A DNA stretch of 52,591 nucleotides from Candidatus Lutacidiplasma silvani. Lineage in GTDB: Archaea > Thermoplasmatota > Thermoplasmata > Lutacidiplasmatales > UBA184. The position numbers were made by a program, and so were the translations under genes. The DNA lies in assembly GCA_022750295.1 (NCBI GenBank), contig JAKIVZ010000016.1, positions 1 through 52,591 of the forward strand, read 5' to 3'. The notes under the pieces were generated by a model that was not told the origin of the DNA, made no database searches, and was given only the letters and a program-made list of their open reading frames with translations. Of the stretch, positions 1 through 8,129 are shown piece by piece; position 1 is the stretch's first letter, and each line of letters begins with the position of its first letter.

Positions 1-999
1 CTAGGTGAGCCGATACTCGCGACGTCGGGAGTCCACGAGAGAGACCCCCTCGCGGACGAGTCCCTGGCGTCGGAGCGACTCGAGGCCGCTCTGGACCGTC
101 CGTCGAGGAAGTCGGGAGAGGCGGACGAGCTCCGACTGGTCGAGCCCCCGGTAGGTCTCGAGGAGGAAGTAGAGGAATTTCGTCGCCGGCGGACCACGGA
201 CCGGGCGGGACGACCGGATGTTCCCGAACGTATCTCCCCGGAGGCCCAGCCGTTCGGTGGCGAGGGGCGCGACCGATTGGAGCGCGATGTTGCCAAGGTT
301 GGTGCCGGAGCCGAGCTCCTTCAGGAGGGCGATCTGCTGGGGCTCCTGCGGCGCCTCGAAGATCAGATCCTCCGCGGGGTGGTCCGCCACGATCGCGCGG
401 ACCCAGTCCCACTTGATGGCTCCCTCCCCGTCGTAGATCCCGACCCCGCGGCCGGATTCCCGGCTCTCGATAATCACTTTTCGGGGGTTGAGGCCCCGGG
501 CGTGGCCGATCCGGTCGAGCGTCTCTCGCAGCGAGAGTTGATTCTGGGGATTTTTCTTCCCGACCTCGATGAATACGTCCATCCGGTGGGAGCGGACCTC
601 CTCCGCGAGCTTGGCGATCTGCGGAGGGGCCATCTCGATCACCCCGTCGGACACCTCGACGATGTCGAAGCCGAGCTCCTTCGCCTCGGTGATCGCGGCC
701 GACGCCCGATCCCGAGCGACGGCGTACTCGAGCAGCGTTCCGCCGGTCGACACCTCGACCCCGAGGTCGTGGTAGAACCGGATCCGCTTGCGGACCAACT
801 CGCGTGGGAGGAGGAGCGGGAGTCCCCACCCGATCTTGACCACGTCGATGTACCGCGCGAGGGGGCGCAGCCACTCGTCCGAGAGCGAGTCGAGTCGGTC
901 GAGGACGTGGGTCATTCCGGTCTTTCGGGGCCGTGTCGGAACGGGAGGGTCGGACGGAAAGAACGTAGGAACTGCCTTCCGATGCGCCGGGACTGCCAT
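1..999 (-). CDS. comA: Phosphosulfolactate synthase (ComA family) with C-terminal winged helix
   Basis: Predicted to join phosphoenolpyruvate and sulfite to give phosphosulfolactate, the first step of the archaeal coenzyme M route; the same family also serves sulfolactate formation elsewhere. The 332-residue protein has the family blocks in order: VVKIGWG near residue 54, STGGTLLEYA near 84, EVSDGVIEM near 115, EVGKKNPQ near 145, ESRESGRGVGIYDGEGA near 178, LIFEAP near 211 and GLRGDTFGNI near 252. Family members usually end about there. Here another 65 residues follow that read like a winged-helix DNA-binding domain (LDQSELVRLSRLPRRTVQSGLESLRRQGLVRE). The first ATG is used; ATG at residue 29 is an alternative that would drop a basic, proline-rich leader. 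The stop codon occupies bases 1-3, so the gene is complete. Confidence 0.85.
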   Translation of the reverse strand: MAVPAHRKAVPTFFPSDPPVPTRPRKTGMTHVLDRLDSLSDEWLRPLARYIDVVKIGWGLPLLLPRELVRKRIRFYHDLGVEVSTGGTLLEYAVARDRASAAITEAKELGFDIVEVSDGVIEMAPPQIAKLAEEVRSHRMDVFIEVGKKNPQNQLSLRETLDRIGHARGLNPRKVIIESRESGRGVGIYDGEGAIKWDWVRAIVADHPAEDLIFEAPQEPQQIALLKELGSGTNLGNIALQSVAPLATERLGLRGDTFGNIRSSRPVRGPPATKFLYFLLETYRGLDQSELVRLSRLPRRTVQSGLESLRRQGLVREGVSLVDSRRREYRLT

Positions 1000-1039
1000 C
1001 TTCGCGGGTCCTTGGGCGCAGGACCGTGCGTTTTAGACT

Positions 1040-1049
1040 ATAATATTTT
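1040..1049 (-). promoter_or_regulatory. TATA box for comA
   Basis: On the minus strand the A/T run AAAATATTATAG stands out from the very GC-rich surroundings. It predicts a transcript start near 1015-1020, giving a short leader before the ATG at 999. Confidence 0.6.
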
Positions 1050-1171
1050 CCCGGCGCCGCCCACCGGTTCGCCCTGGGCCGGCGGGATGAGATTGCGGGG
1101 TGGACCCCTTCCACGTCTGAATCGGGGCGTCACCCGTTATTTGCCGGGGCACGGTGGGCCGAGGGGTCGTC

Positions 1172-1816
1172 ATGAAAGTCGGCATCATCGGCTCGGGCGA
1201 GGTCGGGCAGCATCTGGGGATCGGGTTTGCGGCCACTGGTCACACCGTCAGGATTGGGAGCCGGGAACCGTCGCACGAAAAGCTGACGAAGTGGAAGGCG
1301 AGCGCGGGCGCGAACGCGTCGACCGGCACGTTCGAGGAGGCGGCTCGGTTCGGGGAGCTGGTCGTCGTTGCAACGTTGTGGAGCGGGACCGAGAACGCGC
1401 TGCGACTCGCAGGGGCGGGGAATTTTGCCGGCAAGGTCGTCATCGACTCGACGAACCCCCTCGTGTTTCGGGAGAACGCTCCGCCGGGGCTCGCGCTCGG
1501 GCATACGGACTCCGGGGGCGAGCAGGTGCAACGTTGGCTGCCGAACTCCCACGTCGTGAAGGCCTTCAACATCGTTGGCAACGGCGATATGTTCCGGCCC
1601 ACCTTCGCCGGCGGGCCGCCGGATATGTTCTTCTGCGGGAACGACGCCGCCGCGAAGAAGTCCGTCTCCGGGATCCTGCAGTCGTTCGGCTGGAATGCGA
1701 TCGACATCGGAGGGATTGAGGGGGCCAGGGTCCTCGAATCGCTCTGCATGCTTTGGGTCGGGTACATGTTCAGCACTGGATCGCAACACCACGCCCTCAA
1801 GATGCTCCACGGCTAG
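1172..1816 (+). CDS. F420-dependent NADP reductase-like protein
   Basis: A 214-residue Rossmann-fold protein that resembles F420:NADP oxidoreductase (Fno/NpdG), which moves hydride between reduced coenzyme F420 and NADP. It begins directly with the dinucleotide-binding motif (MKVGIIGSGEVGQHLG), followed by GHTVRIGSREP, where the NADP phosphate is normally recognised, then VVIDSTNPL and VKAFNIVGN, both typical of the family. Length fits the roughly 210-225 residues usual for Fno. An ATG six codons upstream (1154) is in frame, but the start at 1172 puts the glycine motif at the N-terminus as usual. Several related reductases of this fold do not use F420, so the cofactor is inferred. Confidence 0.75.
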   Translation: MKVGIIGSGEVGQHLGIGFAATGHTVRIGSREPSHEKLTKWKASAGANASTGTFEEAARFGELVVVATLWSGTENALRLAGAGNFAGKVVIDSTNPLVFRENAPPGLALGHTDSGGEQVQRWLPNSHVVKAFNIVGNGDMFRPTFAGGPPDMFFCGNDAAAKKSVSGILQSFGWNAIDIGGIEGARVLESLCMLWVGYMFSTGSQHHALKMLHG

Positions 1817-1895
1817 GACCTCCCGCGCCCGGCGGAGTCCGCCCCCCCGAGGCGCCCCGGCATGACCGTACGGGCGAGGGTGGCGTCCCGCGGGC

Positions 1896-1923
1896 TTTAA
1901 CTATGCATATGCATATGGCTATG
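1896..1923 (+). promoter_or_regulatory. vapB promoter with ATGCAT-rich operator-like repeats
   Basis: TTTAACTATGCATATGCA supplies a TATA element about 26 bases before the vapB ATG at 1925, so the mRNA is probably leaderless. The box is embedded in overlapping palindromic CATATGCATATG/ATGCAT units that reach the start codon. Such dyads are where VapB-type antitoxins usually bind to repress their own operon; that role here is inferred. Confidence 0.6.
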
Positions 1924-1924
1924 C

Positions 1925-2140
1925 ATGTCGTCCCGAAATGTGGCGATCCGGAAGGACGTCTACGACGCACTGCACAAAGAAAAGCGACCCCAGGAGAGCT
2001 TTACCCGGCTTTTCCTTCGCCTGCTGAACCAGAAGGCACCGCTTGACCAAGCCGTCGGAGCGTGGGGGAGCCTCGACCGGCGACGAGCCAACCGGCTCCT
2101 CCACCAGCTGCGCGGCACCCCGGCGAGGAAGGGCGAATGA
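1925..2140 (+). CDS. vapB: VapB-type antitoxin
   Basis: A 71-residue protein whose N-terminus (SRNVAIRKDVYDALHKEKRPQ) matches the short DNA-binding segment of archaeal VapB/UPF0330 antitoxins, followed by the helix ESFTRLFLRLLNQ and a basic tail that would contact the toxin. It should neutralise the adjacent VapC and bind the operon promoter. The start at 1925 is set by a TATA element 26 bases upstream. Its stop overlaps the vapC start as ATGA, so the two are translationally coupled. Confidence 0.8.
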   Translation: MSSRNVAIRKDVYDALHKEKRPQESFTRLFLRLLNQKAPLDQAVGAWGSLDRRRANRLLHQLRGTPARKGE

Positions 2141-2535
2141 AGGGACTAGATACCCCCGTTCTTCTCGAGATCCTCGAGGGACGGCCGACGGCGGTGAAGC
2201 TCCTGAAGCGTCTCACCGGGGAGGAGCTCTGCACAACGGAGTCGAACCTGTTCGAGCTAGAGGCGATCGCCCGCCTCGACAAAGGGGCGCCTTTGGAGCG
2301 TCGGCTCGCTGCGGTCGAACGGATCCGTCGAGGGGTCACCGTCCTGCCCTTGGACGAGCGCGCGGCGCGAGCCGCAGGCGCTCGGTGCCGGGGAGGGGGG
2401 CAAGGATTGAGTTCGCAGACGTGGCTGATCTACGGGGCTCTCGAGGCGAACGGCTGCACCGAGTGGCTGACCTCCCGATCCGCGGCCTTCCCGACCGTCC
2501 CCGGGAAGGTCCGCGTAGCGCGTTGCGTACCTTGA
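2137..2535 (+). CDS. vapC: VapC-like PIN-domain toxin, probably degenerate
   Basis: A 132-residue PIN-domain protein, the usual size for VapC ribonucleases. The first acidic residue is present (MKGLDTPVLLEIL) and so is the central glutamate (TTESNLFELEA). In archaeal relatives the C-terminal part reads like IGDMDALIAAIAL..NG followed by a TR(N/D)..F motif. Here the matching stretch is LSSQTWLIYGALEANGCTEWLTSRSAAF, so the aspartates that complete the metal site are missing. The protein may be an inactive relic or may act only as a partner or co-repressor of VapB. ATGA overlap with vapB fixes the start. Confidence 0.75.
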   Translation: MKGLDTPVLLEILEGRPTAVKLLKRLTGEELCTTESNLFELEAIARLDKGAPLERRLAAVERIRRGVTVLPLDERAARAAGARCRGGGQGLSSQTWLIYGALEANGCTEWLTSRSAAFPTVPGKVRVARCVP

Positions 2536-2548
2536 GGCTATAGCCTCA
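2533..2548. repeat. Perfect 16-bp palindrome at the vapC stop codon
   Basis: TGAGGCTATAGCCTCA is a perfect palindrome whose first three bases are the vapC stop codon. It could be a regulator binding site or a very tight RNA hairpin acting at the 3' end of the operon. No neighbouring gene explains it. Confidence 0.55.
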
Positions 2549-3545
2549 TAGGAGCGCACATTGGAGTCTTACGCGCGTGACTCTTCCGGGTTATCGTCGG
2601 TGAGCTCGCCCGTGGCCCACGGAGCTTCGATCGCAGGAGGGAGCGCCAAATGGGGCGGAAGGTCGCACCAGGGCTCAGTCTCCAATCCGGGGTGTTTCGT
2701 CTCCAAAGTGCGCGACTATTCATTCTTAGATGGATTCAACCGAGACTCCTAGGCAAAGCGGCTCCCCATCCTGGATGGAATCGGGAGATCTCCCAGAGAC
2801 TCTCCGTCGAGAAGTTGTATAACACGAGTTATACGAACCCCATTGGCGGGCACCGGACCGCCGGAAACCGGGCTGGGCCGCTGGGTTCTGGGTCGGGACT
2901 GCGTGGGCAGGGCGGGGTCGATAGGAACCACCCCGTCGTCGGTGATGACGGGAGCAGGCGGTGGGGCGAACATCGAATTCCGTCGTCTGAAGCCCCGGGC
3001 CGACCAATTCCGGCGTTTGATCGTCCAATCTGGGGTCGGCCATGGGTCGCCGTCGGCCGGTCTGGCTCAGTTGTCAAGATTCGAAGTCGAGCGCATTTGC
3101 GACCCGAGCGATAGTCGGAGGCGCGTTCGGTTCAGATCATGTGGCTTCGAGGACCGACCCCCCGTACGCCTCCGACTGCCGGGTCACTCACGCACGCGGA
3201 TTCGCAACTCGCGCTGCAGTCAATATATGAGTATACATATGTGGATTAGCACCTGCGAAGCGAGTCGAGCGTGTAATTTGACCCTTCGAGTGCTCGGGGG
3301 CGAAGTACCCGTACGCCCTCGAATTGATCGGTACTTGTGGCGTGCAGGTCGGCGGGTTCGTCCCCCGATCCTATTCACGTAATTCCAAGACGGGGACGGG
3401 CCGGAGATCGATTGAGGCCGTTCCGGCTTACGAGGGTGCGGGGATGCCGGGCCAGAGGTGGGAGGTCGAAATTCCGGTCGCCGCGGAATCGCGCGAGCTG
3501 TCGCAACTCCGACCCCGTGCCGCTCCGTCGAATACGTCGGGCGCG
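2549..3545. other. Gene-free kilobase with inverted repeats
   Basis: No open frame here carries recognisable protein signal on either strand. Visible structure includes an inverted repeat GTATAAC-ACGA-GTTATAC at 2817-2834 and an A/T-rich patch ATATATGAGTATACATATG near 3223-3241 that looks like a promoter or operator with no obvious gene behind it. The stretch may be a degraded gene or a regulatory/ncRNA region. Confidence 0.5.
2817..2834. repeat. Inverted repeat GTATAAC-ACGA-GTTATAC
   Basis: Seven-base arms GTATAAC and GTTATAC are exact reverse complements separated by ACGA. The site is A/T-rich within a GC-rich gene-free region, so it looks like an operator or recombinase site. No regulated gene lies directly beside it. 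Confidence 0.5.
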
Positions 3546-3556
3546 ATTTATATATC
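3546..3556 (+). promoter_or_regulatory. TATA box for the sulfatase-like gene
   Basis: GATTTATATATC is a near-consensus archaeal TATA element. Its centre is about 26 bases before the GTG at 3576, which points to a leaderless mRNA and excludes the longer in-frame reading that begins upstream. Confidence 0.7.
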
Positions 3557-3575
3557 AGTAACTCACGCGACGGCC

Positions 3576-5195
3576 GTGGCGGCGGGAGCCTCGGGAGGCC
3601 GGAACGCCCGTCCCCCGGATGTCGTGGTCGTCGTTCTCGACTGCGTGCGGGCGGGGTCGTTCCCCGGTACCGGGGGCCCGGAAGGGGCGTTTCCCGTCCT
3701 GGAGGCGATCCGGGACGAGTGCACCGTGTTTACGCACGCCTCGACGGTGGCGCCCTGGACCCTCCCCTCTCATGCCAGCCTGTTCACAGGTCGGTACCCC
3801 TGGGAACACGGGGTCTTGGGAGAGGGGCGGCTCCAGTACGAGAGCTCCCTCCCGACCGTCGCCGGAGCCCTGCGGGAGGCCGGGTACGCGACACTCGGGC
3901 TGAGCGCGAACGGGCTCCTCTACCCCCTGTTCGCCTCGGCGGGCTCGTACGAGCAGTTCCGGTGCGCCGAATGGTGGGAGAAGTCGTTTCGGTGGATTCG
4001 CCCCGAGTCGCTCGACCGGGCCACCGCCACGCGACCCCGGAACGGACGGAACGCGCTCGCCATCGTCGCTCGAGGGAGTCTTCCCGGCCACGATCGCACC
4101 CCCTCGCTCTCGTACCTTCGACGGGAGGAGGCGACCGGGTCGCTCCCGGACGCCATCCGGTCGACTCGACCCGAGGAGGTTGCGCTGGGTCGGACGGCCG
4201 GAACCCTCGCGTGGGCCGGGCTCGACCTCTCGAACCGGCTGGCCCGGGTCTTTCGGACGCCCGATGACCCGCATCCGCTTCCCATCGCACCCTGGATCGA
4301 GCCCACGTTCGCGGCCTGGCTCGCCGGGCAATCTCCGGAGCGGCCGATCCACTGTTTCGTCAACTTCCTCGACGCCCATGAGAAGTATCTCAGCGACGCG
4401 GCGCTCGTGCGCGGGCTCGGTGACTGGGGGAAGTTCGTCCGGATCCCTCAAAATCCCCGGCTGTGGCTCGAGGGGGACTGGTCCCCGTCGCCGGACGAGC
4501 TCGCCCTCCTGCGGCGCCTTTACGAAGCCACCATCGATCGGCTGAGCCGCCGGGTGGAAGGCCTCATCTCAGCCCTGAAGGCCGCTGGGCGATGGGAGAA
4601 CACGTTGCTCATCGTGACGAGCGACCACGGCCAAGCGTTCGGGGAGGAGGGCGAACTCTTCCACGAGCGGAGCCCGATCGAGCCGCTGCTCCACATTCCG
4701 CTCTGGGTCCGCTGGCCGCGCGGGTTCGAGGCCCCCCGGGTGCGGACGGACCGGGTCAGCGTGATCGACATCGCGGCCACCGTGCTGGTGGCGGCCCACA
4801 TGGAGAACCCGTTTCCGAACTCCGGGGTTCCACTGCAGACGGTCCCAGCCGAACCTCGAGAGCCCCCGGTACTGGCGATGGCCGACGGGTACCCGACGAT
4901 CGAGAACTACCGCAAACGGCTCGACGGAGACCTCCTGCGCCGTCTCCAGCGTTCGTACGGCGTGGCGTACCACGTGGGGGTCAAGGCGATCGTCGGAGTC
5001 CAAAATGGAGACATCCGAACGTTCCGCGTGGGCTCCGGCTCGGAGTCGGCCTCGGTTCCCGGGAGTGGAACCGATGCGGCGACGGCCCGAGCCACCGATG
5101 CGGCGCGAGACGTGGCGGAACTCCTCCGCCGGGCCGCCGAGGGAACGATGGATTCGTCGGTGGAGGACCGGCTCCGATCGTGGGGCTACCTATGA
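3576..5195 (+). CDS. Sulfatase / alkaline phosphatase superfamily hydrolase
   Basis: A 539-residue member of the sulfatase branch of the alkaline phosphatase superfamily. The N-terminal metal ligand motif is PPDVVVVVLDCVRAGSF, the active-site loop is APWTLPSHASLFTGRYPWEHGV and the distal metal site is LLIVTSDHGQAFGEEGELFHE. The Cys/Ser of classical formylglycine sulfatases is not in the usual C-x-P-S-R form, so it may act as a phospho- or sulfo-hydrolase or transferase with the loop threonine or serine as nucleophile. No signal peptide is seen. It is the first gene of the surface-glycan block and is followed after 150 bases by the GT39-like gene, so a role in modifying glycans or lipids is likely. 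The GTG start at 3576 is set by the TATA box. Confidence 0.8.
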   Translation: MAAGASGGRNARPPDVVVVVLDCVRAGSFPGTGGPEGAFPVLEAIRDECTVFTHASTVAPWTLPSHASLFTGRYPWEHGVLGEGRLQYESSLPTVAGALREAGYATLGLSANGLLYPLFASAGSYEQFRCAEWWEKSFRWIRPESLDRATATRPRNGRNALAIVARGSLPGHDRTPSLSYLRREEATGSLPDAIRSTRPEEVALGRTAGTLAWAGLDLSNRLARVFRTPDDPHPLPIAPWIEPTFAAWLAGQSPERPIHCFVNFLDAHEKYLSDAALVRGLGDWGKFVRIPQNPRLWLEGDWSPSPDELALLRRLYEATIDRLSRRVEGLISALKAAGRWENTLLIVTSDHGQAFGEEGELFHERSPIEPLLHIPLWVRWPRGFEAPRVRTDRVSVIDIAATVLVAAHMENPFPNSGVPLQTVPAEPREPPVLAMADGYPTIENYRKRLDGDLLRRLQRSYGVAYHVGVKAIVGVQNGDIRTFRVGSGSESASVPGSGTDAATARATDAARDVAELLRRAAEGTMDSSVEDRLRSWGYL

Positions 5196-5345
5196 TTCGG
5201 GCCCCCGAAGGTCCGGGTCGGACCGTGCGCGAATCGGAAGGGGCAACGACGTCTCCGGAGCGCCGCTGGGAGCGGGAGGGCCCTCTGTCTCCCGTGGCGT
5301 GGAGGCTGACCAACTTGCCGAACGTCGAATCAGCGAGGCGCGCCC

Positions 5346-8129
5346 ATGGATGACGCGTCGAACGAGTTGGACGAAATCCACGCCGCGCGACAGGCCGCGG
5401 GGAGAGTCCAGGCCCTCCGTGCTCGCGGGATTCCGTTCGACCCGGTCACCCAGATCGTGGCGCTCCGGAAGTCGCTGTCCGGGGCGGGCCCGGAGAGCAC
5501 CGCCCGCCTCGCGGCGGCGCTCGAAACCACCTGCGACCGGGTCGAGGTGACGTGGAACGAACTCGAAACCCTCCGGCCTTCGATCTCCCGCCTCTCCATC
5601 GCAGTCCGGCGTCGTTGGGGCCGGTCGGCGCCTTCCCTCCTCGTCGCGGCGGAGTTCCTGCGAACGTGGAGCGACCCGTTCGTCGATTCCGCCGGCATCG
5701 AGACCCGGCTCGAGCTGGCCCGGCAAGCGCTGACCGAGCTGCAGCATCAGCTGGGGGTGGAGGCGGGTTCGTCAGCCGTGACCCCGAGTGCGGCCCCGAC
5801 GCGACCGTCCGCGCCGGTGGCCCCGAAGCCCCCAGCCGCCCCGCCAGCCTGGTCCGAGCGGCCTCCGTCAGCGGCCCCGACTCGTCCGAGGGTGTCAGCC
5901 CCGGCGATTCCCGCGCGTCGACCCGTCCAATCCTCCCCGAGCCGTCTGTCGGACTCTCCGGTGGCATCTCCCGGGGCGCCTCCGGGGCCGATTCCGCAAC
6001 CCCTCATCGCCTGGCTCCAGACCGCGGGCGGAGCGACGTTCCTCGTTGTCGGGGTCCTGGTCCTCATCGGGGCGTATGACCGCCTCCACGCGCTCGGCGC
6101 CCTCTCCCTGTGGAACGACGAGGCGCAGTCGACCCTCCTCGCGTTCAGCGTCCTCCGGACCGGGTATCCGGTGATTTCGTCGCAGCACCTGATCAACAAC
6201 TACGAGCCCCTCTATCCGTACTTTGAGGCCGCTTCGATCCGCCTGTTCGGACAGACGAACTTTGCCTACCGACTCCCGTCCGCCTTCTTCGGGATTGTCC
6301 TCATCCCGGTCGCCTACTATGTCGGCTCCCGACTTCGGGACCGGTACGTCGGGATCTCCCTGGCCGCGATGACGGCGTTCTCCTCGGAGTTCATCGCGTG
6401 GTCGCGCCAGGCGCGGTGGTACATCCTCCTCGTCCTGATCATGGCCATTGCGTTCCTCTTCGCCACCGCGTGGGCCCGGACCGCAGTACGACGGGAACGC
6501 TGGCTTCTATTCCTCGGACTCGTGGCGCTGGCGGCGTTGGGGTGCCTTGCGAGCTTCGGCCTGTTCCTCGTCTACGTCCCCGCCATCTTTGCCGGCGGAT
6601 TCACGTACTATGTCGCCCGCCACTGGGAGGGAATCCGACGGCAGTTCGGCCTCCCGTCGATCTCGGACGCACCGCTTCCGCGGGCCCGCTTCCTTTCCTA
6701 CCCGCAACGCCGTTGGCTCGCGGTCCTACTGCCACTTGGGGTTCTGGGATTCGTGGCGATCGCGTACGCCTCGCTTTCTCAACTGACGACGAGACTGATC
6801 TCGAGGGTCGTGGGCTTCACGCCTTACCCCATCGTTTGGAGCTCGAACTTTGGGACGTACCTTGCCCAGTACTACCTTGGGGTTCTCGTCCTCGTGGCCA
6901 TCGGGGCCATAGTCATCGTGATTCGCCGGAACCCCGTCGAACTGGCCCTCCTAGCGTTCTGCGTGACCGGGTTCGTTGGAGTCAGCACACTCGCCTCCCT
7001 CACGAACGATATCGCCACCATCGACTCGTCGTTCGAGCGGCACCTGGTTCCGCTGCTCTTCTTCCTGTTCCTCGTGGCGGCGATCGGGATCGTCGAGATC
7101 CTTCGGTACGCCCGCCAACTTCTCACCCACGTGCCGACGTTCGGCCGGCCACGCCGTCGGGCTTGGCGCCCTCTCGCGTTCGGGGTCATCGTCGTGGTCC
7201 TCCTGGTGCTTCCAGGAGTGGTCGTGCCGTCCGGGCAAACCGTCAATCAGCGACCTGCCGCGTTCCCCACCGGGACGCTCATCGCTTGGAACCCATTCTC
7301 CATCGACCCCAAGCAGCCCTCGATCATCTACCAGGCGGAGCAGGCCGATTACCAAGGTGCGGCGGAGTACGTGTTGGCCCACCGGACGGCCAATCAAGTC
7401 CTGGCCGCAACCAATCCGGGTCCCCCGCAAATCTACCTGGGACAAGTACAGTACTGGGTTCGGGGAAATCCGGACAACAATACGATCGTCTACGTCGGCG
7501 GTCAGGCAACTTTCTTCCAGACAGACTCCGACCTGATCGACAACACGTCCTTGATGGAGGGGATGCTGTTCAACAGCTCCGGCTGGTTCATCAGTGACGT
7601 GCCGGCCGTTCCGTCGCCGAAGGGGATTGTCTTTCCCGGGGCGATGTGGGACTTGCTGATTCTATTCTTCTCGAACGTCACGGCCGCAGACGGTCCGTCG
7701 ATCGTACTGTACGAATGGAACCAGACTTCCGTTCCCGGCATGCTCCTCACCCTCGGGCAAAAGCTCGCTCCGCTCCACCGATTCGGCACCAACTTGTCCG
7801 CCATTACCGACTGGGCGGCGACATCGGGCGTCACCTGGAGCCAATGGCGCGACTTCTTCGTCTCGATCGAACCGTATTTGGTCCGTCACGCCTCCAGCTC
7901 CGCGCTCCCGCTCGCCGTGCTCTTCCAGCTCTACAACGACAATCCGTCCTTGCAGAGCGCGTTCCCGCAGGTCCTGACGGGGATCCAGCACAATCCGACG
8001 GAGATCAATCAAGGGGCGCTGGTCCAGTGGGCGATTGGCACCGCCGAAGGCAAGAATCCGACGCCCGTGGTCCCGGGAGCCAGGGCGATGTTGGCACCCT
8101 ATCTTTCCGAGTATGAGTCCGATGAGTGA
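5346..8129 (+). CDS. GT39-like membrane glycosyltransferase with long soluble N-terminus
   Basis: A 927-residue protein in three parts. Residues 1-145 are soluble and largely helical. Residues 145-220 form a proline/alanine/serine-rich linker. From about residue 225 there is a polytopic membrane region with roughly a dozen hydrophobic segments. Just after the first membrane helix, WNDEAQSTLLAF and NNYEPLYPYFEAASIRLFGQTNFAYRLPS have the acidic loop and layout of GT-C enzymes of the GT39/ArnT/PMT type, which use lipid-linked sugars at the outer face of the membrane. The C-terminal 300 residues look extracellular. The soluble N-terminal domain is unusual for GT39. The ATG follows the sulfatase stop by 150 bases, and the stop overlaps the next gene. 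Confidence 0.75.
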   Translation: MDDASNELDEIHAARQAAGRVQALRARGIPFDPVTQIVALRKSLSGAGPESTARLAAALETTCDRVEVTWNELETLRPSISRLSIAVRRRWGRSAPSLLVAAEFLRTWSDPFVDSAGIETRLELARQALTELQHQLGVEAGSSAVTPSAAPTRPSAPVAPKPPAAPPAWSERPPSAAPTRPRVSAPAIPARRPVQSSPSRLSDSPVASPGAPPGPIPQPLIAWLQTAGGATFLVVGVLVLIGAYDRLHALGALSLWNDEAQSTLLAFSVLRTGYPVISSQHLINNYEPLYPYFEAASIRLFGQTNFAYRLPSAFFGIVLIPVAYYVGSRLRDRYVGISLAAMTAFSSEFIAWSRQARWYILLVLIMAIAFLFATAWARTAVRRERWLLFLGLVALAALGCLASFGLFLVYVPAIFAGGFTYYVARHWEGIRRQFGLPSISDAPLPRARFLSYPQRRWLAVLLPLGVLGFVAIAYASLSQLTTRLISRVVGFTPYPIVWSSNFGTYLAQYYLGVLVLVAIGAIVIVIRRNPVELALLAFCVTGFVGVSTLASLTNDIATIDSSFERHLVPLLFFLFLVAAIGIVEILRYARQLLTHVPTFGRPRRRAWRPLAFGVIVVVLLVLPGVVVPSGQTVNQRPAAFPTGTLIAWNPFSIDPKQPSIIYQAEQADYQGAAEYVLAHRTANQVLAATNPGPPQIYLGQVQYWVRGNPDNNTIVYVGGQATFFQTDSDLIDNTSLMEGMLFNSSGWFISDVPAVPSPKGIVFPGAMWDLLILFFSNVTAADGPSIVLYEWNQTSVPGMLLTLGQKLAPLHRFGTNLSAITDWAATSGVTWSQWRDFFVSIEPYLVRHASSSALPLAVLFQLYNDNPSLQSAFPQVLTGIQHNPTEINQGALVQWAIGTAEGKNPTPVVPGARAMLAPYLSEYESDE

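Noticed and set aside
277-1719. Long plus-strand frame of 480 codons over comA and the F420-like gene
   Set aside because: Arginine/glutamate-rich reading with no domain, antisense to comA and out of frame with the Rossmann protein; a GC-rich shadow.
2941-2990. GTGATGA ... CTGA resembling a C/D-box sRNA
   Set aside because: No D' or C' boxes lie between them and no terminal stem forms.
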